A stretch of 64,000 bases of DNA from Populus alba (lineage: Eukaryota > Streptophyta > Magnoliopsida > Malpighiales > Salicaceae). Positions 36,103-49,029 of the stretch are shown here, one piece after another. The notes beneath the pieces are model-generated. The model was not told the DNA's origin, did not search any database, and saw nothing but the letters and a program-made list of their open reading frames with translations. The number at the start of each line of letters is the position of its first letter. Within the stretch, counting starts at the first letter, position 1. Location: NCBI RefSeq assembly GCF_005239225.2, contig NC_133301.1:1927001-1991000 (forward strand), in the 5' to 3' direction. A program made the translations under genes and the position numbers.

Positions 36103-39100
36103 ATGGATGACTCTTCGTGGAAGGTCAAATGTAGCTCTGCTACACTGCAGCAGCCTTTAATGGCTACTCCTTCTTCAACAACGCCTCAAGAAGCTCGAAA
36201 TCAGGTTTGTTTTTTGTATTGCGTGAGGGCTTTGTAGTCTTCTTGTAGTTTAGGGTTTCACGCATTGATTATTTCTTGCTTGTTACAGTTCTCTTTCACT
36301 GCTCTTCGTGTTTGTGTGCTAGTTCCTTCACTGCACTCTTGAAGTTTTTTTTCTTTTTATATCTTAATTTTTTGTATTTGATTTTGTGAATTATTTTCTG
36401 TCTCGAAGAAATTGTGATACAGATTGTAAATATATTTGACATTTGCTACTGCTTAGTGCTGAGAAAGATAATTTTGAATTTGTTTGAAATGTTGGAGGTG
36501 ATATGCTTAGGTTGGCAAATGGCCGCTGAGGTTTGGTGATGAGAGGGTTGAGTGTTTTTCAGCAGAGGGCGAGTGTAAAAGGAGAATGAGGGAGGACGAG
36601 GAGAGAGTTTTTTGGGGTGAGAGATGTTGGAATGCTATGAACATTCAAATCGCAGAAGGAGAGTTAGACTACAGCAGTGAATTGTGTGACCTTGTTGTTT
36701 TTGTTAATATTATTAGTGGGTTTCTGTGTTTATGTTTTTTTTTCCCTGTTGGTTGCTAGGAATTTACATGTGAATGATGTGATCTTTTTATTGTTTGAAA
36801 TTTTGATTCAAGGTCCTGCATGCTAGAAGGTGTGGTTTTGATTATTGTTGTTATTCTTATTTAACGTTTCTCTTCTGGTTAAATGCAGCTGGAGGTTAAC
36901 TCAGGTCAATATTTTTATCCTCATGCTGGACATGATTTGAGATCACAAGGGTGTGGAAGGATGCCGGATTCCATGGTTTCCAATATTCCCAATTTAAGTT
37001 CCTATTCAGGCAATTGTGACCTTGGAAATTCATTTCTGGCTCTCCTATCTGGCCCAGCATCATTTTCCCCATGTGATTTCCATGAATTACCACATCCTAA
37101 ACAATTTAGTGCCTCTAGTAGGGTTCCTTCTGAAGACACTGGTTCATTGTTTAATGCTTTTGGAAGTCAGGCTCCATTGATGTCAAGTAGGATACCATCA
37201 GAAAATTTAAGCTATCAAAACCAGAGAAATGGAGCAAATCCAGTTGTTTCATCCAAGTGTGCATCTACTTCCAAATCTGTTCTGCAACATTGTCTCCAGG
37301 GTGCGAACTTTGCTATGCATAGCTCAGACCTGGCTAAGGCAGTCATCCATTATAAGGTTTCTGATAATGAGAAGGTAAAAGATTCCTCTTCTCTGAGAGG
37401 GGAGTGGCGGAGTACTAACCCTGCAAATGCTGTAAAGCTCCCAGATACAAACTGTCAAATGCCAGGAAAATTAGCATTAGAACCAGAGCTTTCTGTTTCT
37501 AAGAATTCATCTGCTCTTTCTAACCAGAACCCTCGTGTATTTTGTTTGGGTAAAAGTGAGTGCTAGATACATGTTGCTCCTTGTTTTTAGTTGATTAATA
37601 TTATGTTGCAAGCTTTCACCTGGAATCTAATTTCAATCAACCTGAAAGGTGGAGAGCTACTTCTGAGCAGTACAGGACTCCTAGGCATTCTTTGCTCATG
37701 TCACTGCTTCCACATGTCTGTATCCAAGTTTTGTGAGGTAGGTTCTTTCAACCTTGTATCACGTTCATGTTTTGTACATTATGTTATGTATTGCTGTCTT
37801 GTCAACCACATTTGATAGCTTTTGGCATTTATTCCTGCTTTGATCTAACTGCTTTTATTACACAGCATTCAGGATTATGGAATGTTAACCCTGGAATTGC
37901 TGTTCATATGGAGAATGGAGAGACCATTGCTCAGTGGCGAAAGCTCTACTTCCAGAAATTTGGGGTATGATGTTTATGCTGCTTTTAATTATTGTTTCTT
38001 GTAAGGAATTGATTTTTTGCCTAAATTGTCCACACACACTTGTGTCCCTGTATCTCTCCGGACATGTGCTGTGTATAAAATGCAGGGAAATGCTAAATTT
38101 GTATGAATAGAAAATTAGGCTTGTGATTGCATTAAACCTACTATGTTAGTGCATTTGTTCTGGAACTTATCATCTTAAATCTGCCAGTCAATTAGACCAA
38201 TACTGCACTGCAAGTTTGCCACAAGTACCATATATGAGAATTTTGATGGTTAGTGTAGATATGAAATCAATAACATTCTCTTAGGAGTGTCTAATTTCTT
38301 TGTCTACAAGTTCTGTAGGAGGATTCCTCTCTATGTGCTCAGTGTTGATATCGAGTTCATTCCTTTTCACAAAAGAAGATTTTTTATAATGCAATTGGTG
38401 GAAATATGAATTCTTAAAATATCAGTGATTTTAAATAAAAAAAAAATCATGTTTTTGCCTGACTGCCAACAACCTGGTCATGGAAAAGAAGCCTAGGTGA
38501 ATGTCATAGACTGAACAGGCTTGGTATTGCTGGAGTGATTATTAAATATTTCAAGGACAATAACATGCTTGGGAAAAAAACTGTTTTACCATTAAAAGTG
38601 ATCTATGGGGGGTTTGGACCCTTTTGATATCAAGGTAGGTGAAAACAGCATGTAAAGATGGTTTGGCCTTTCGTGATTCCAGTGTCATGATGCAGACTGT
38701 TGTCATGAGATGCGTTTGCAATTGCCCTTGAACGTTGCCATAATTGCTTTAATTCATGTTGCCATACATACATACATACATACATATATATATTTATACA
38801 TATTTATATATATTACAGACACAAGTGCAGGTTGGCTTCCCATTATATTGATGCCTTTCAACCATAATGTTTATTCTAACATTGTAGTTTGTCATAGACT
38901 GGATGGTGATATTTCTTATTGGCATGTGTTTGAAGCAACGAGAACACTGGATGGTGATGTTTTTATGGTGCTTTAGATCAGGGTTCCAGAAGATCAGAGT
39001 GGGTGGGACTGGCCTGAAGGATTACCCTTGACTGCTAGTTTGGTGCAATCCAGTGTGCCTCTTCCTCTGTCCAAGCATTCTGACTGCAATCATCTGGTTG

Positions 39101-42100
39101 GGTCTTCTGAAGGTTTAGTGAGGTCTGGACAGCCTATTGACAGTGTTGTTTTTCCAAAGAATCCCCTTGCAGACCATAACTTAAACCAGAATCCAGTTTT
39201 TGACGTTTTAGACAAACAAAAGAGAAATGGTCAAGGTGGTAACAATTTTCTTGGGTTGGCTGGCACCTTGCTCAGCAATTTACATGGTGTGGGGAATAAC
39301 ACACCACATGGTGTGACAGATAGCACTATCTCTAGGTGTACACTTATGCCTACTTTTGTTGGCAAAGGACCTGAGAATGGTAGCCAGTCCATATCTGCAT
39401 ATATTGACAATGTTGTGAAGAGTGGGAGTTTTTCAACTTCCAATTCTGCGCCGCAAAATGCAAGAACTCTTTTTAGATGTTCTGATGTCAGCAGAGCTAA
39501 AGATGAAAAGGATTGTGTAATTATAGACAAGGATGCTGCTTCTTCAAGCATAGAGTTGAGGCTTGGGCAACCAAATGAGCAGAATTGGTCTTCAGGAAAT
39601 CCAGTTCTATCAGCAGTTGGGCCACCATCATGCAACTCTCTTGTGAATTCACATAAGCCAAGTACCAGAGAGCAGATGATTCATTATGGTGTGTTGTAAC
39701 AATCTTTCTACTTAACTCGTTATCTATAGTGTATGTGTTAGTCCATTATTGTCATACATCATTTTTACCATTATGGATTAGTAACCGATTCACTATTATT
39801 CACTGAATTATACAGTGACCAGTTGTGGGGGAGATGGGGGATCCAGACAAGGTCTTCCTCATGTAGCTGGCTTGTTAAATTCTGCAAGGGAACAAGACCA
39901 GTTGAACTATGGACGCTGTGCAATCAAGAATACGATTAATGTTGGAAAAATAGAAAATTTTAAAGGCGAGGTGGCTAAGAGCGGAGTGTTTTTACCATTT
40001 AAATACTTTAATAGTCCACTCGAGGGTACCTCATACTCCAGATCTACTAGTAATGTTGTCAATAGCACTGAGCATATTGTGCATGAAACATTACATAGTG
40101 AATCTCATGCTGTCAAGTACCCAGGCAATGTCCCCTTGAATGGTGGAAATGGTATAGAAAGGCAAAGGACTGACCCTGAGTTTGGTTTCTCCAGACCTAG
40201 AGACAAGGGTAAAGGCGTGGGGTGTCTTGCTGGTAACTCTTTCGATGAAACAAATTTGGTGTCTAAAATGCATAATTGGAAGAAAAATCCAAGCTCTTTT
40301 TCTGAAGTCATAAATGGAAACATTTGTGCTGCTTTTCCCATGATGCATGAAAAGAATCACTTTCCAAATCACTTGTCTAGCATACCACTGGAAGCATCTG
40401 ATGCTGGGAGCTTGTCTAACTATCTTGATAGGGTTCCTTCCTTTGGTACTGTTGATCGTGTCTTCCCTGGATCCTTGGGTTCGTCTATGGTTTCTGGGCA
40501 AAGTTTTCCATCACAAGCAGTTCCAATGGGTTCAGGGCTGACTCCGGCCATGTTGAAACAAGATGGAGTTGGTGCAAGCCCTTATTTGCTTGATGATAAT
40601 CTAAGATTGCTTGCATTTAGGCAGATATTGGAATTATCCAAGCAGCAACATGAGATGTCTCCCCTTGGAAAGAACCCAGAACAAGATAGATGTGTCAAAC
40701 TACAGCATTCTCTGTTTGAACCAGCAGCATCTGGATTAAAACGACATGAGACTAATTTTATCAGTAAACAGAATGTTTCAGAAGTTTACATGAAATCAAC
40801 CCAATCTACTCCTGCTGTTAAGATGGGTGATGATGTTGCTAAATTTGCTCATGTGACAGGCAAGTGTGAAACTTTGGTGTGTATTCATGTAACATGTTTG
40901 TATTATCTGCCTCTAATTCTTCAATATTGTTGTAACGTTGAAGTTTTTCTGCCATGATGGGGACTCTTGATGCTAAAAAGCTTTTCTGCTCATATAGGTT
41001 TGAGCAACTGGTGCAATTTCTCAACATTGACACAAGGAAGGCCATTTTATAGTCAAGAAAATGACAAGCAGTGTCAACTTTCTCATGGTCATCTTCAAAA
41101 TGAACAGCCCTCATTGAGGTTAGTTTATGTTTTTGTTGTAGGGATTAAAGTTGCAAGTAACCATTTTATTCTTTAAGATTGCCATTCATTTGATTATCAA
41201 GATTTTGAACGTTCTAGCAACTTTTAATGTCTTTTTGGGGTTTTAGTCTCATCCACAGATATTACTCTCCCACAGTTTGCTGGCAATATCAATAATTTTT
41301 TTGTTGTCAGTGTTTAGTGAACATTTCAAGTGACAAGGTGGATCAAATATTTGATATCATAGTAGTAAGGATCATTACTAGGGTGTGATTGTTGGGTCTG
41401 GTGATTGACCAAAAAACTTGCTCCAAATGTGTTACCCCCATTCTTTCACATCAGTTCTGCTCTCATCAATTTTGTCTTGCTGCTCTAACTTCACATATAG
41501 CTCAGTAGTTGTGACTTCACGCAGTTTTTTGTGTGCACTTGCTGGCTTTTCTATATCTGCTGTGCGGATTTCACTGGTATCTTTGATTTAATGCCAGGAT
41601 ACTAATAGTACTATGTATTCAAATGTCACAGACTTGGCAGGAATGAACACAACATCACTGATTCAAATGAGCCTGAAAGCTGCTGTCAGATAAAGCAATA
41701 TTTTCAAACTTGCTGCAGATGTGCAGCGCATACAAAATGTTTAGGAGGGAAATGTGGAGGTGGTAATCATCCTAATTCCTTCAGAGAACCTATGCGAGGT
41801 GTTGGTGGAAAAATCCCTACTTTGATGGCTTCACAAATTGCTAAAGATAACTTCATTCCACGTGAAAATACTATTTCCTTAGATCACTGTGGAAAATTGA
41901 AGGGGCAAGCACCGAAGAATATCAGTTGCACCTCTCAGTGGAAGGATGTGCCAAGCAAGAAAAAAAAAGCCTGCCAGGAGGCTCGTGTAGACCAATCAGC
42001 TGGCAACTTGGACAGACGACAACATGAACCAGGTCATCTTGGAGACACAGCTGCTAAGTGTTCCAGTGGAGCAGTGCACATGGTTGACTCCTTCAGAGAG

Positions 42101-45100
42101 CAAGAAATATCTAATATATCTTCTGGATGTTCTACCCCTGCTGTTACTCAGGCATCAAATGAGGTTAACAAAGTGGATTCTTCAATTGCTGTTACTGGAA
42201 ATGCTAGCTGCATGAAACATGTTATAGTTGATGAAGGATCAGGCATTGATAAATGCTGGTCATCAGACGATGCTGTTGAAAGTGACAGAAGTGCTGGCTT
42301 CTGTGGCTCTACTTGTAAGACAAGACTGTGGAAAGATGGATCTTCAAAAGTCGTTAACAATCAATCATCTCGAAGTCTTCTTGATGAGGTTAAGCTCATG
42401 GATTCCTTGACATGGAAGAGAGGCCGAAATCAAATCCAGGCTGAGGTTGCTGTTCTTGAGAAAACTAATCATCCTCCTGAACCTGATAGGGGCTTTAAAA
42501 CTGCAAAGAGGAAGAGAGAAACAAAACCAGAGATGCTGGATGCATCACGAGGCACCACTGGTCATGCAGTGCAGGATAAATATCCTGAGTGCGATGAAAC
42601 TGCCAATCAGCGCTGTTTATCCAAAGATGCCCACATTGTTTCGTCTGGCCTAGAAATGCCTTACACTTCTCGTGTATCCTCTATAAAACCTAATTCCAAT
42701 GGAAAGTCTATAACGTCCCTATCCAAACCAATTTCTCGTAAGAGAGATTTACAAGAACTTTATAATGGAAGGGATGGAGAGGATGAGGACGGGGAAGAAT
42801 TAATTGATAATGCTTCTTCATGTAAAATCATTGAGGTTTCAGGCAGAAATAAATTCAGAAAAAGCAGGACTTCTGATGGTTGCGCAGAGTCTCAGACAAT
42901 AGAGCCAGCTTGTGCTGTTGGTGAAAAACCTTTGAGGTGTGCTCCAGTGAGTCATCTGAAGGTGTCTTTGAGTCAACAGTCGAGTGTTTGTTACAGGAAG
43001 CCAAGGCCAGTGGTGTGTGGGAAGTATGGTGAGATATCTAATGGAGAAATGGTTGGAGATCTACCAAAATCAGCCAAAATTGTTTCTCTTGATACGATAC
43101 TTGGAACTGCAAAAAAATGCACACCTCCCAAAAACAAAAAACCTACAATAACTTCCACGAGGGAGTTGAAAAAGACAAGCTTTGGTTGGACTAATGCATG
43201 CAGATCCTCCCATATGAAGAAAGAAAGTGGAGGCAATGATGCTTCAGGTTTTGACGAGATGATTTTTTGCAATTCTGTCAAAAAGAGGGAGACTGCATCT
43301 GTTGGACAGGACAAGCGTTTTGCTGATGAGTTGTTGGTGTTAGAGAAAGAGGGAGACGGCAAAACTGAGGGAGGTTGTGGTATTTTAGGCAGTAGTGCTC
43401 ACACTCAGTCAAAGCCAAAGTTCAAGGAAATTCGTAGACGCAGCCTTAATGAACTTACTTTGAAAGGTAATTTTGATTTTTTTTTTTCCTTTATAACGTT
43501 CAACTGATATATGTTTCCATCTATTCAATGGAAGAATAAGTAGACTAGAAGTAAGAAGGATTACTGTACTCTGAAAATTAAGCCACGAACCAGAAATTTC
43601 AATGGCTGTCTTAGAGTAGAAATCCAGTTCATGTGTCTTGCGAGCATGCATGTTTGTTGGTATTCAATCTAGAGTTGTATTTTAGTCCATGTTTGAGAGC
43701 TCCTTTCAGTAAACAAAATCTCCTGTTTTTTTTACTCCATTGATGTTGTTCTTTTCCAGGAATGAGTTCCTGTTCTGTGAAGATTTCACATAAGAAGATT
43801 TTGAAATGTGGACAAAAGATGAAAGATGGGAAAATTATAAAGAGTTCTGAAGATTCTAATAGTCGCACACATGAATCAGGCGAAGTCAATGCCAAAAGGT
43901 GAGCAAGTAAATTAATACTCAGAGTTAATAAATCTAACCTTTCTTCTATTTAGTGCAGCTTCAGATTTTAGTAATATTTAATTTGGGACATTGCTTAGAA
44001 ACTATAACTCTTTTATTTTTTATGTTAATTGGTTGTGTTTCAGAAATATTCTAGAGCGAGAGCACTTGTCTGCTACGGATTCAGATTCATTCTGCTGTGT
44101 CTGTGGGAGCTCAAATAAAGATGAAGTTAATTGCTTACTAGAGTGTGACCAATGTTTAATCAAAGTATGTAGCTGTTAAATTATTTCAGATCAATTTCTT
44201 CTGTGTTTCTCCTAACTATTCTGTCACACTTATGAGTTTCTTGATATGTAGGTACACCAGGCTTGCTATGGCATTTCCAGAGTGCCTAAAGGTCACTGGT
44301 ATTGCAGACCTTGCCGAACTGGTGCAAAATATACTGTAAGAAATATGGTTCTTGGTTAAACTCTCAATTAACTATCAGCTACGCTTTTATGTTCGTTGTT
44401 CTGTCCAAAGTTTTCCTTATCCTTGCCATTTTCTGCACTCTACACTTCTTCCTTGTTTCATGTGTTGCTTCCCAGTTTTTCACATGTTATGTTAATGATA
44501 AATGAGATTTTGCTCTTGCCCGCTTTCCCCTTTCAACCATCTGTTGAGAGCATCTGAGAACAATGATTTAGTCCCTGTTGCTTTTGTTTGTTAGTGAATG
44601 ACATTATAATAAAAAAACCTTTTAAATTATATTTGTCATGGAGTTTTGTACTCATGCACCCCATTTTCTCTAGCCAGTTTTATTACTTATTGTGTGTTTA
44701 TCAGCATTGTTCTTCTATGTTGTATCTTGTGATTTTCTAATGCCTTCTAATTTGTTATAATCCAGGTTTGTGTTCTTTGTGGTTATGGAGGTGGGGCTTT
44801 GACCCAGGCACTTCGGAGTCATGCAATAGCGAAGAGCCTTTTGAAAGCTTGGAGCTTTGAAACAGAAAGCAGGCCTAAGAATTCAGATTCTTCTGCCATA
44901 ACATTGCAGGATGAATTTAGCAAGTTGCACGCCTCGGGATTTGTGCATGGAAATAACTCTTATCCAGTTTTAAGACCTGAAAATATCGAGTCATCCACTC
45001 CATCTGTTTGGAGTATTGATATGCAGAAGCAATTGAATAATTTACGGAATTCCTTGTCTTGTGTTAGTAATCTGAAGGTACATAACAGCATTACAGCTGG

Positions 45101-47376
45101 AGTACTTGATTCCACTGTTAAGCAGTGGGTTCACATGGTTTGTGGCCTTTGGACTCCTGGGACACGATGCCCAAATGTTGATACCATGAGTGCTTTTGAT
45201 GTGTCAGGTGCTTCACACCCTAGAGCAAACACGGTAAACATTGAAATTGAACTTGTAGGATGTATGTTTAATAGCCTGCAGTTCCAAAGTTGCAATTGTT
45301 AGGATAAATTGTACAGATAATCACACTTTGAACCATATTTTTCCTAACTGGGAAATTTAAGCTCGTAAAAATGCAAGCTCATTACCTCCTGAGATAGAGC
45401 CCATGGTGATGCCACATGGTTATCAAATGAGCCAGTGGGCTTGTTAAGTTCCTTGGTATATGAATACACTTTGCTTACCTGCATCTTTTTTTCATAATGA
45501 TTCAAGTTTATTTAGATGCGAGAAAACAAACTCCATATGTAGGATTAAAAAATTTCCACCACATTCTATTCATTTAAAATATCAATTGATGTATTCATTT
45601 CCATGTTTATCATTTCTTTCCTAGGTTTGCTCCATGTGTAATCGACCTGGTGGCTCATGCATACAATGCAGGGTTGCGAACTGCTCTGTTCAATTTCATC
45701 CTTGGTGTGCTCATCAGAAGGTACTCTACTTTATTCGGTTTATGCATTAAAAATTATTGCCCATTATATATAATTGGCTAGGGTTGTGATCCCATGGGGG
45801 AGCTGAACCCCAAAAATCCATCCTTGGCTTGGATTGCGGGCTTGGTCCTGCCAGTGGTCATTTTCTTTCTTGCATTTAGTTGTATTCCCATTCAAATTTC
45901 CTTGAATTTAGCAGTTTCCATTTAAAACTGCTATGGCCTGTTTTTTTGCTGTTGGAGGTTCTATGTGCTCTTTAAAATTTCTTTATGGACCACAGGGCCT
46001 GTTGCAAAGTGAGGTTGAAGGTGTAGACAATGAAAATGTTGGCTTTTATGGGAGATGTGCACTTCATGCCAGGTACGCAGCAGATGAATATGCATGTGAT
46101 GCTGCCAACAATAAAACAGGTTGTGTCGGAGAAAAGGAAGAGAGTTGTGCCAGGACTGAGGTATTTTTTCTTTTCTTTCTTTGTGGGTGTAGGTGGGTGT
46201 TCCACAGGACTCTTTTGACTCTCAATGATTTTATTCCTTTCTGTCTGTCATTCAAGGGCTACAAGGGACGGAAACGAGATGGCTTTTGGCATAATCTTCA
46301 TGGTCATTCAAAAGGGAAGGGTGGATGCCTTGTTCCCCAGGAGCAGCTTAATGCTTGGTTGCACATTAATGGACAGAAGTCATGCACTGGGCTTTCCAAG
46401 TTGCCAATGTCAGATGTGGAGCATGATTGTCGGGTATGTTCCATCTGCTGACAACCAAATATTTTTTTTCCAGTTATTTCACCTAAAGTTTTTAACTGCA
46501 TTAACATACAGTTGGCATTTGAATCAAAACTGATTCACTCTGTTATCAAACCCATGTTGCTTCTTTCAATGATAAGCATGCAAGGCTCAGAAAATATTAT
46601 ATATATGAAGTTTGTGATGTTTCCAAGTTATTTGCAAATCAGGGATGTACACAAGATGCTCATCCCTACAAAGGAGGTTTTGCAGTTGAGCATGATCTTG
46701 CTGACTTTTCATGTTTTCTCGAGTTAAAGTATACCATGTTATTCTGCTAAACATAAATGATTTTTGCATTACTGCGGTGCTAAAAATCTTACCCCTCACA
46801 TTTGCATCACCGGGAATTATTTAATGGCCCATCCTCTAGTTTTCTCCCTTGTTTCCTCCTTTCTATATCTCTTCAATTCTTTCTTCTTTGCTTGTTAATT
46901 GATCTTATATCATTTGGAGTTTTGCAACATTATTAGACAATTGTGGTGCAACGTATGTGATATTATATGTGTTATCCCCATGCTTGCAGAAAGAATATGC
47001 TCGTTATAAACAAGCTGAGGGTTGGAAATATTTGATTGTTTATAAGTCTGGCATTCATGCCCTTGGACTTTACACATCCAGATTCATCTATCGCGGTGCA
47101 ATGGTTTGACTCTTTACCCTAAAGTAATGGAACCCCACTCTGTCAATCGCACAACATGATGCATTGTGATGATTCTTAGGTGGTGGAGTATGTGGGTGAG
47201 ATTGTTGGGCAACGTGTGGCTGATAAAAGAGAGTACGAGTATGGAAGAAAGCTGCAATACAAGAGTGCTTGCTACTTCTTCAGGATTGACAAAGAGCATA
47301 TAATTGATGCAACACGTAAAGGGGGCATTGCTCGTTTTGTCAACCATTCGTGTCTGGTAAATGTCTAGTTTTTTGA

Positions 47377-47410
<34 letters not shown>

Positions 47411-47832
47411 CTACTGTTTGCTTTCTCTTAGATTTTCTTTTTTAATTTGCATGACCAGCCAAATTGTGTCGCCAAAGTGATTTCTGTGAGGAATGAAAAG
47501 AAGGTAAAGCAAAATGCCGTTCTAGTATCATTCTTCATGATCATTATTTACTTGTATTAGCTTGGACAAGATGAGATTCTGAATTACACAACTTAGCCAC
47601 TTTCATCCAAATCATACATTGTAAATTCATTACATTGTGCTCAGAAAACTTGGTATAGTTAGGGCACGAGCTTCACTGTTTATTTCTGGATTTGCAGGTG
47701 GTTTTTTTCGCTGAGAGAGATATATGTCCAGGAGAAGAGATAACATATGACTACCATTTTAACAATGAAGATGAAGGTAAGAAGATCCCTTGTTTTTGCA
47801 ATTCAAAAAACTGCAGACGATATTTGAATTGA
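36103..47832 (+). CDS. Trithorax/ATX-related PHD-ePHD-SET histone methyltransferase
   Basis: Probable nuclear histone lysine methyltransferase (H3K4 type by relatedness). My model has 19 exons: 36103-36204, 36889-37549, 37649-37737, 37866-37964, 38977-39688, 39816-40859, 40998-41118, 41632-43466, 43760-43898, 44044-44164, 44252-44335, 44766-45233, 45625-45720, 45996-46160, 46257-46433, 46990-47103, 47180-47356, 47459-47503 and 47698-47832. The total is 6384 nt, 2127 aa. A TDBD-like module lies at about 255-312 and a Cys cluster at about 960-985. PHD spans about 1615-1665 (CCVCGSS, HWYCRPC) and ePHD about 1670-1890 ([21 protein letters not shown]). SET is about 1980-2105 ([18 protein letters not shown]), with post-[11 protein letters not shown] at the end. 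No PWWP or FYR motifs were seen. SET active-site motifs look intact. Intron 6 is GC-AG. The exact orthologue is not assigned. Confidence 0.93.
38763..38812. repeat. (CATA)n/(TA)n microsatellite in intron 4 of the SET gene
   Basis: About five CATA units pass into TATATA/TTTATA repeats inside the 1-kb intron before exon 5. Confidence 0.9.
47377..47402. repeat. (AT)n microsatellite in intron 17 of the SET gene
   Basis: About 12 AT units lie just downstream of the exon 17 donor, followed by a T run. Confidence 0.9.
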
Positions 47833-49029
47833 TAATCAATTCTTGTAAATACAACATTTTTCTAACCCCCTCAATGAAGCCAGTTGTTAATATCTAGCCT
47901 CTGAAAATGAAAGCATTGCCATTCTCTGGTGGTCACCATGATAATCTCCATAAAAGTATCTTATGTATGCCCTGATATGCTTGGAGAGAGCAAGGCTTTC
48001 CTACCTGAACATAATTGGATGATGTGGAATTTTATGGTTTTGAAAACGAAAGCAACATTGTTGTTCTGGTTTTTTTTTTTTTTTTTGGGTTCATCCGGAG
48101 TTCCAGTGAGTCTGATTTACACAATGAGATGTAATCCTCCCTTGTTCTTAAATCCCAACCTATCCATTCCCATTTAGGATTTTAACTTCTATGCATGGCA
48201 AGTTGGAGCACATTATGTTTTACATTCAAAAGCCAACTCTTTTTTTCTCCCTTATTTTTCATGTTTTGGTACCGCCTTTTAAATCCGATCTGTCCCTCGT
48301 TGTGTTTGAACTTGTACCAAGCTTTTAGGTCTCAATCTTCCCTACCAAACTTCTATGGCTACTTGAGCACACACTCAAAGCTCAGGCATGGTATACATGG
48401 TCCCTAGTTATCAATGGTGAGGAAAACGAGTGACCACAAGCCAGCCTTGACATCTATGGTGCTGCTGACCATGGATGTCAAGAGCGGGCCTTACATACTA
48501 GCTTGGCCACCGTTCTGTACTGTAATTGAGAGTTTAACATTTATGGTAGTGTTAGAACAGCATTATTAACCAGTTGTCTTGGCAAATGTTTTGCTCCGAA
48601 ATCCTGCGCGTTATATCTGCTTTTGCCAACTGCATCAATAAAAAATATGTGCAATCGACGGAAGCAGTGTTACAGAGCCTTTTTTAGAATTACAATATTA
48701 CTGTTTTTTTTTTTTTTTTTTCCCGTTCTCCATGCGAGGAGACTATCCTCTGTTTAAAAGTAATAAAAAATTACGGAAAAAAGAATCATGCCTGTAACAA
48801 TAGATAATAATACATAAAACTAATCAGGTGCAGATGAAGGCTAGTGTTTAGGAATACTCAGGTAATACTGTAAGTGTACATCGACCAATAGTGTTAGCCT
48901 GATCTGAATTTATTCGTGTAGGTTACTATTACATCGAGCACATTGCAGTCTGCTAGCTCCCAACGATTGCCAAGGGTTGCATGAGATTCAAATGCTCACA
49001 ATCTTTTTCGCATAACATATATATCCTCT
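47833..49029. other. Convergent 3'-3' spacer between SET and HPAT genes
   Basis: This 1.2-kb spacer lies between two genes that end toward each other. It contains T runs at about 48070-48087 and 48705-48721 and the 3' UTRs of both genes. No open frame with protein character is seen. Overlapping transcript ends are possible. Confidence 0.6.

Noticed and set aside
40860..40957. Extension of SET exon 6 past the GC donor
   Set aside because: Reading on gives [15 protein letters not shown], not family-like, and using the next GT donor hits TGA immediately in exon 7.
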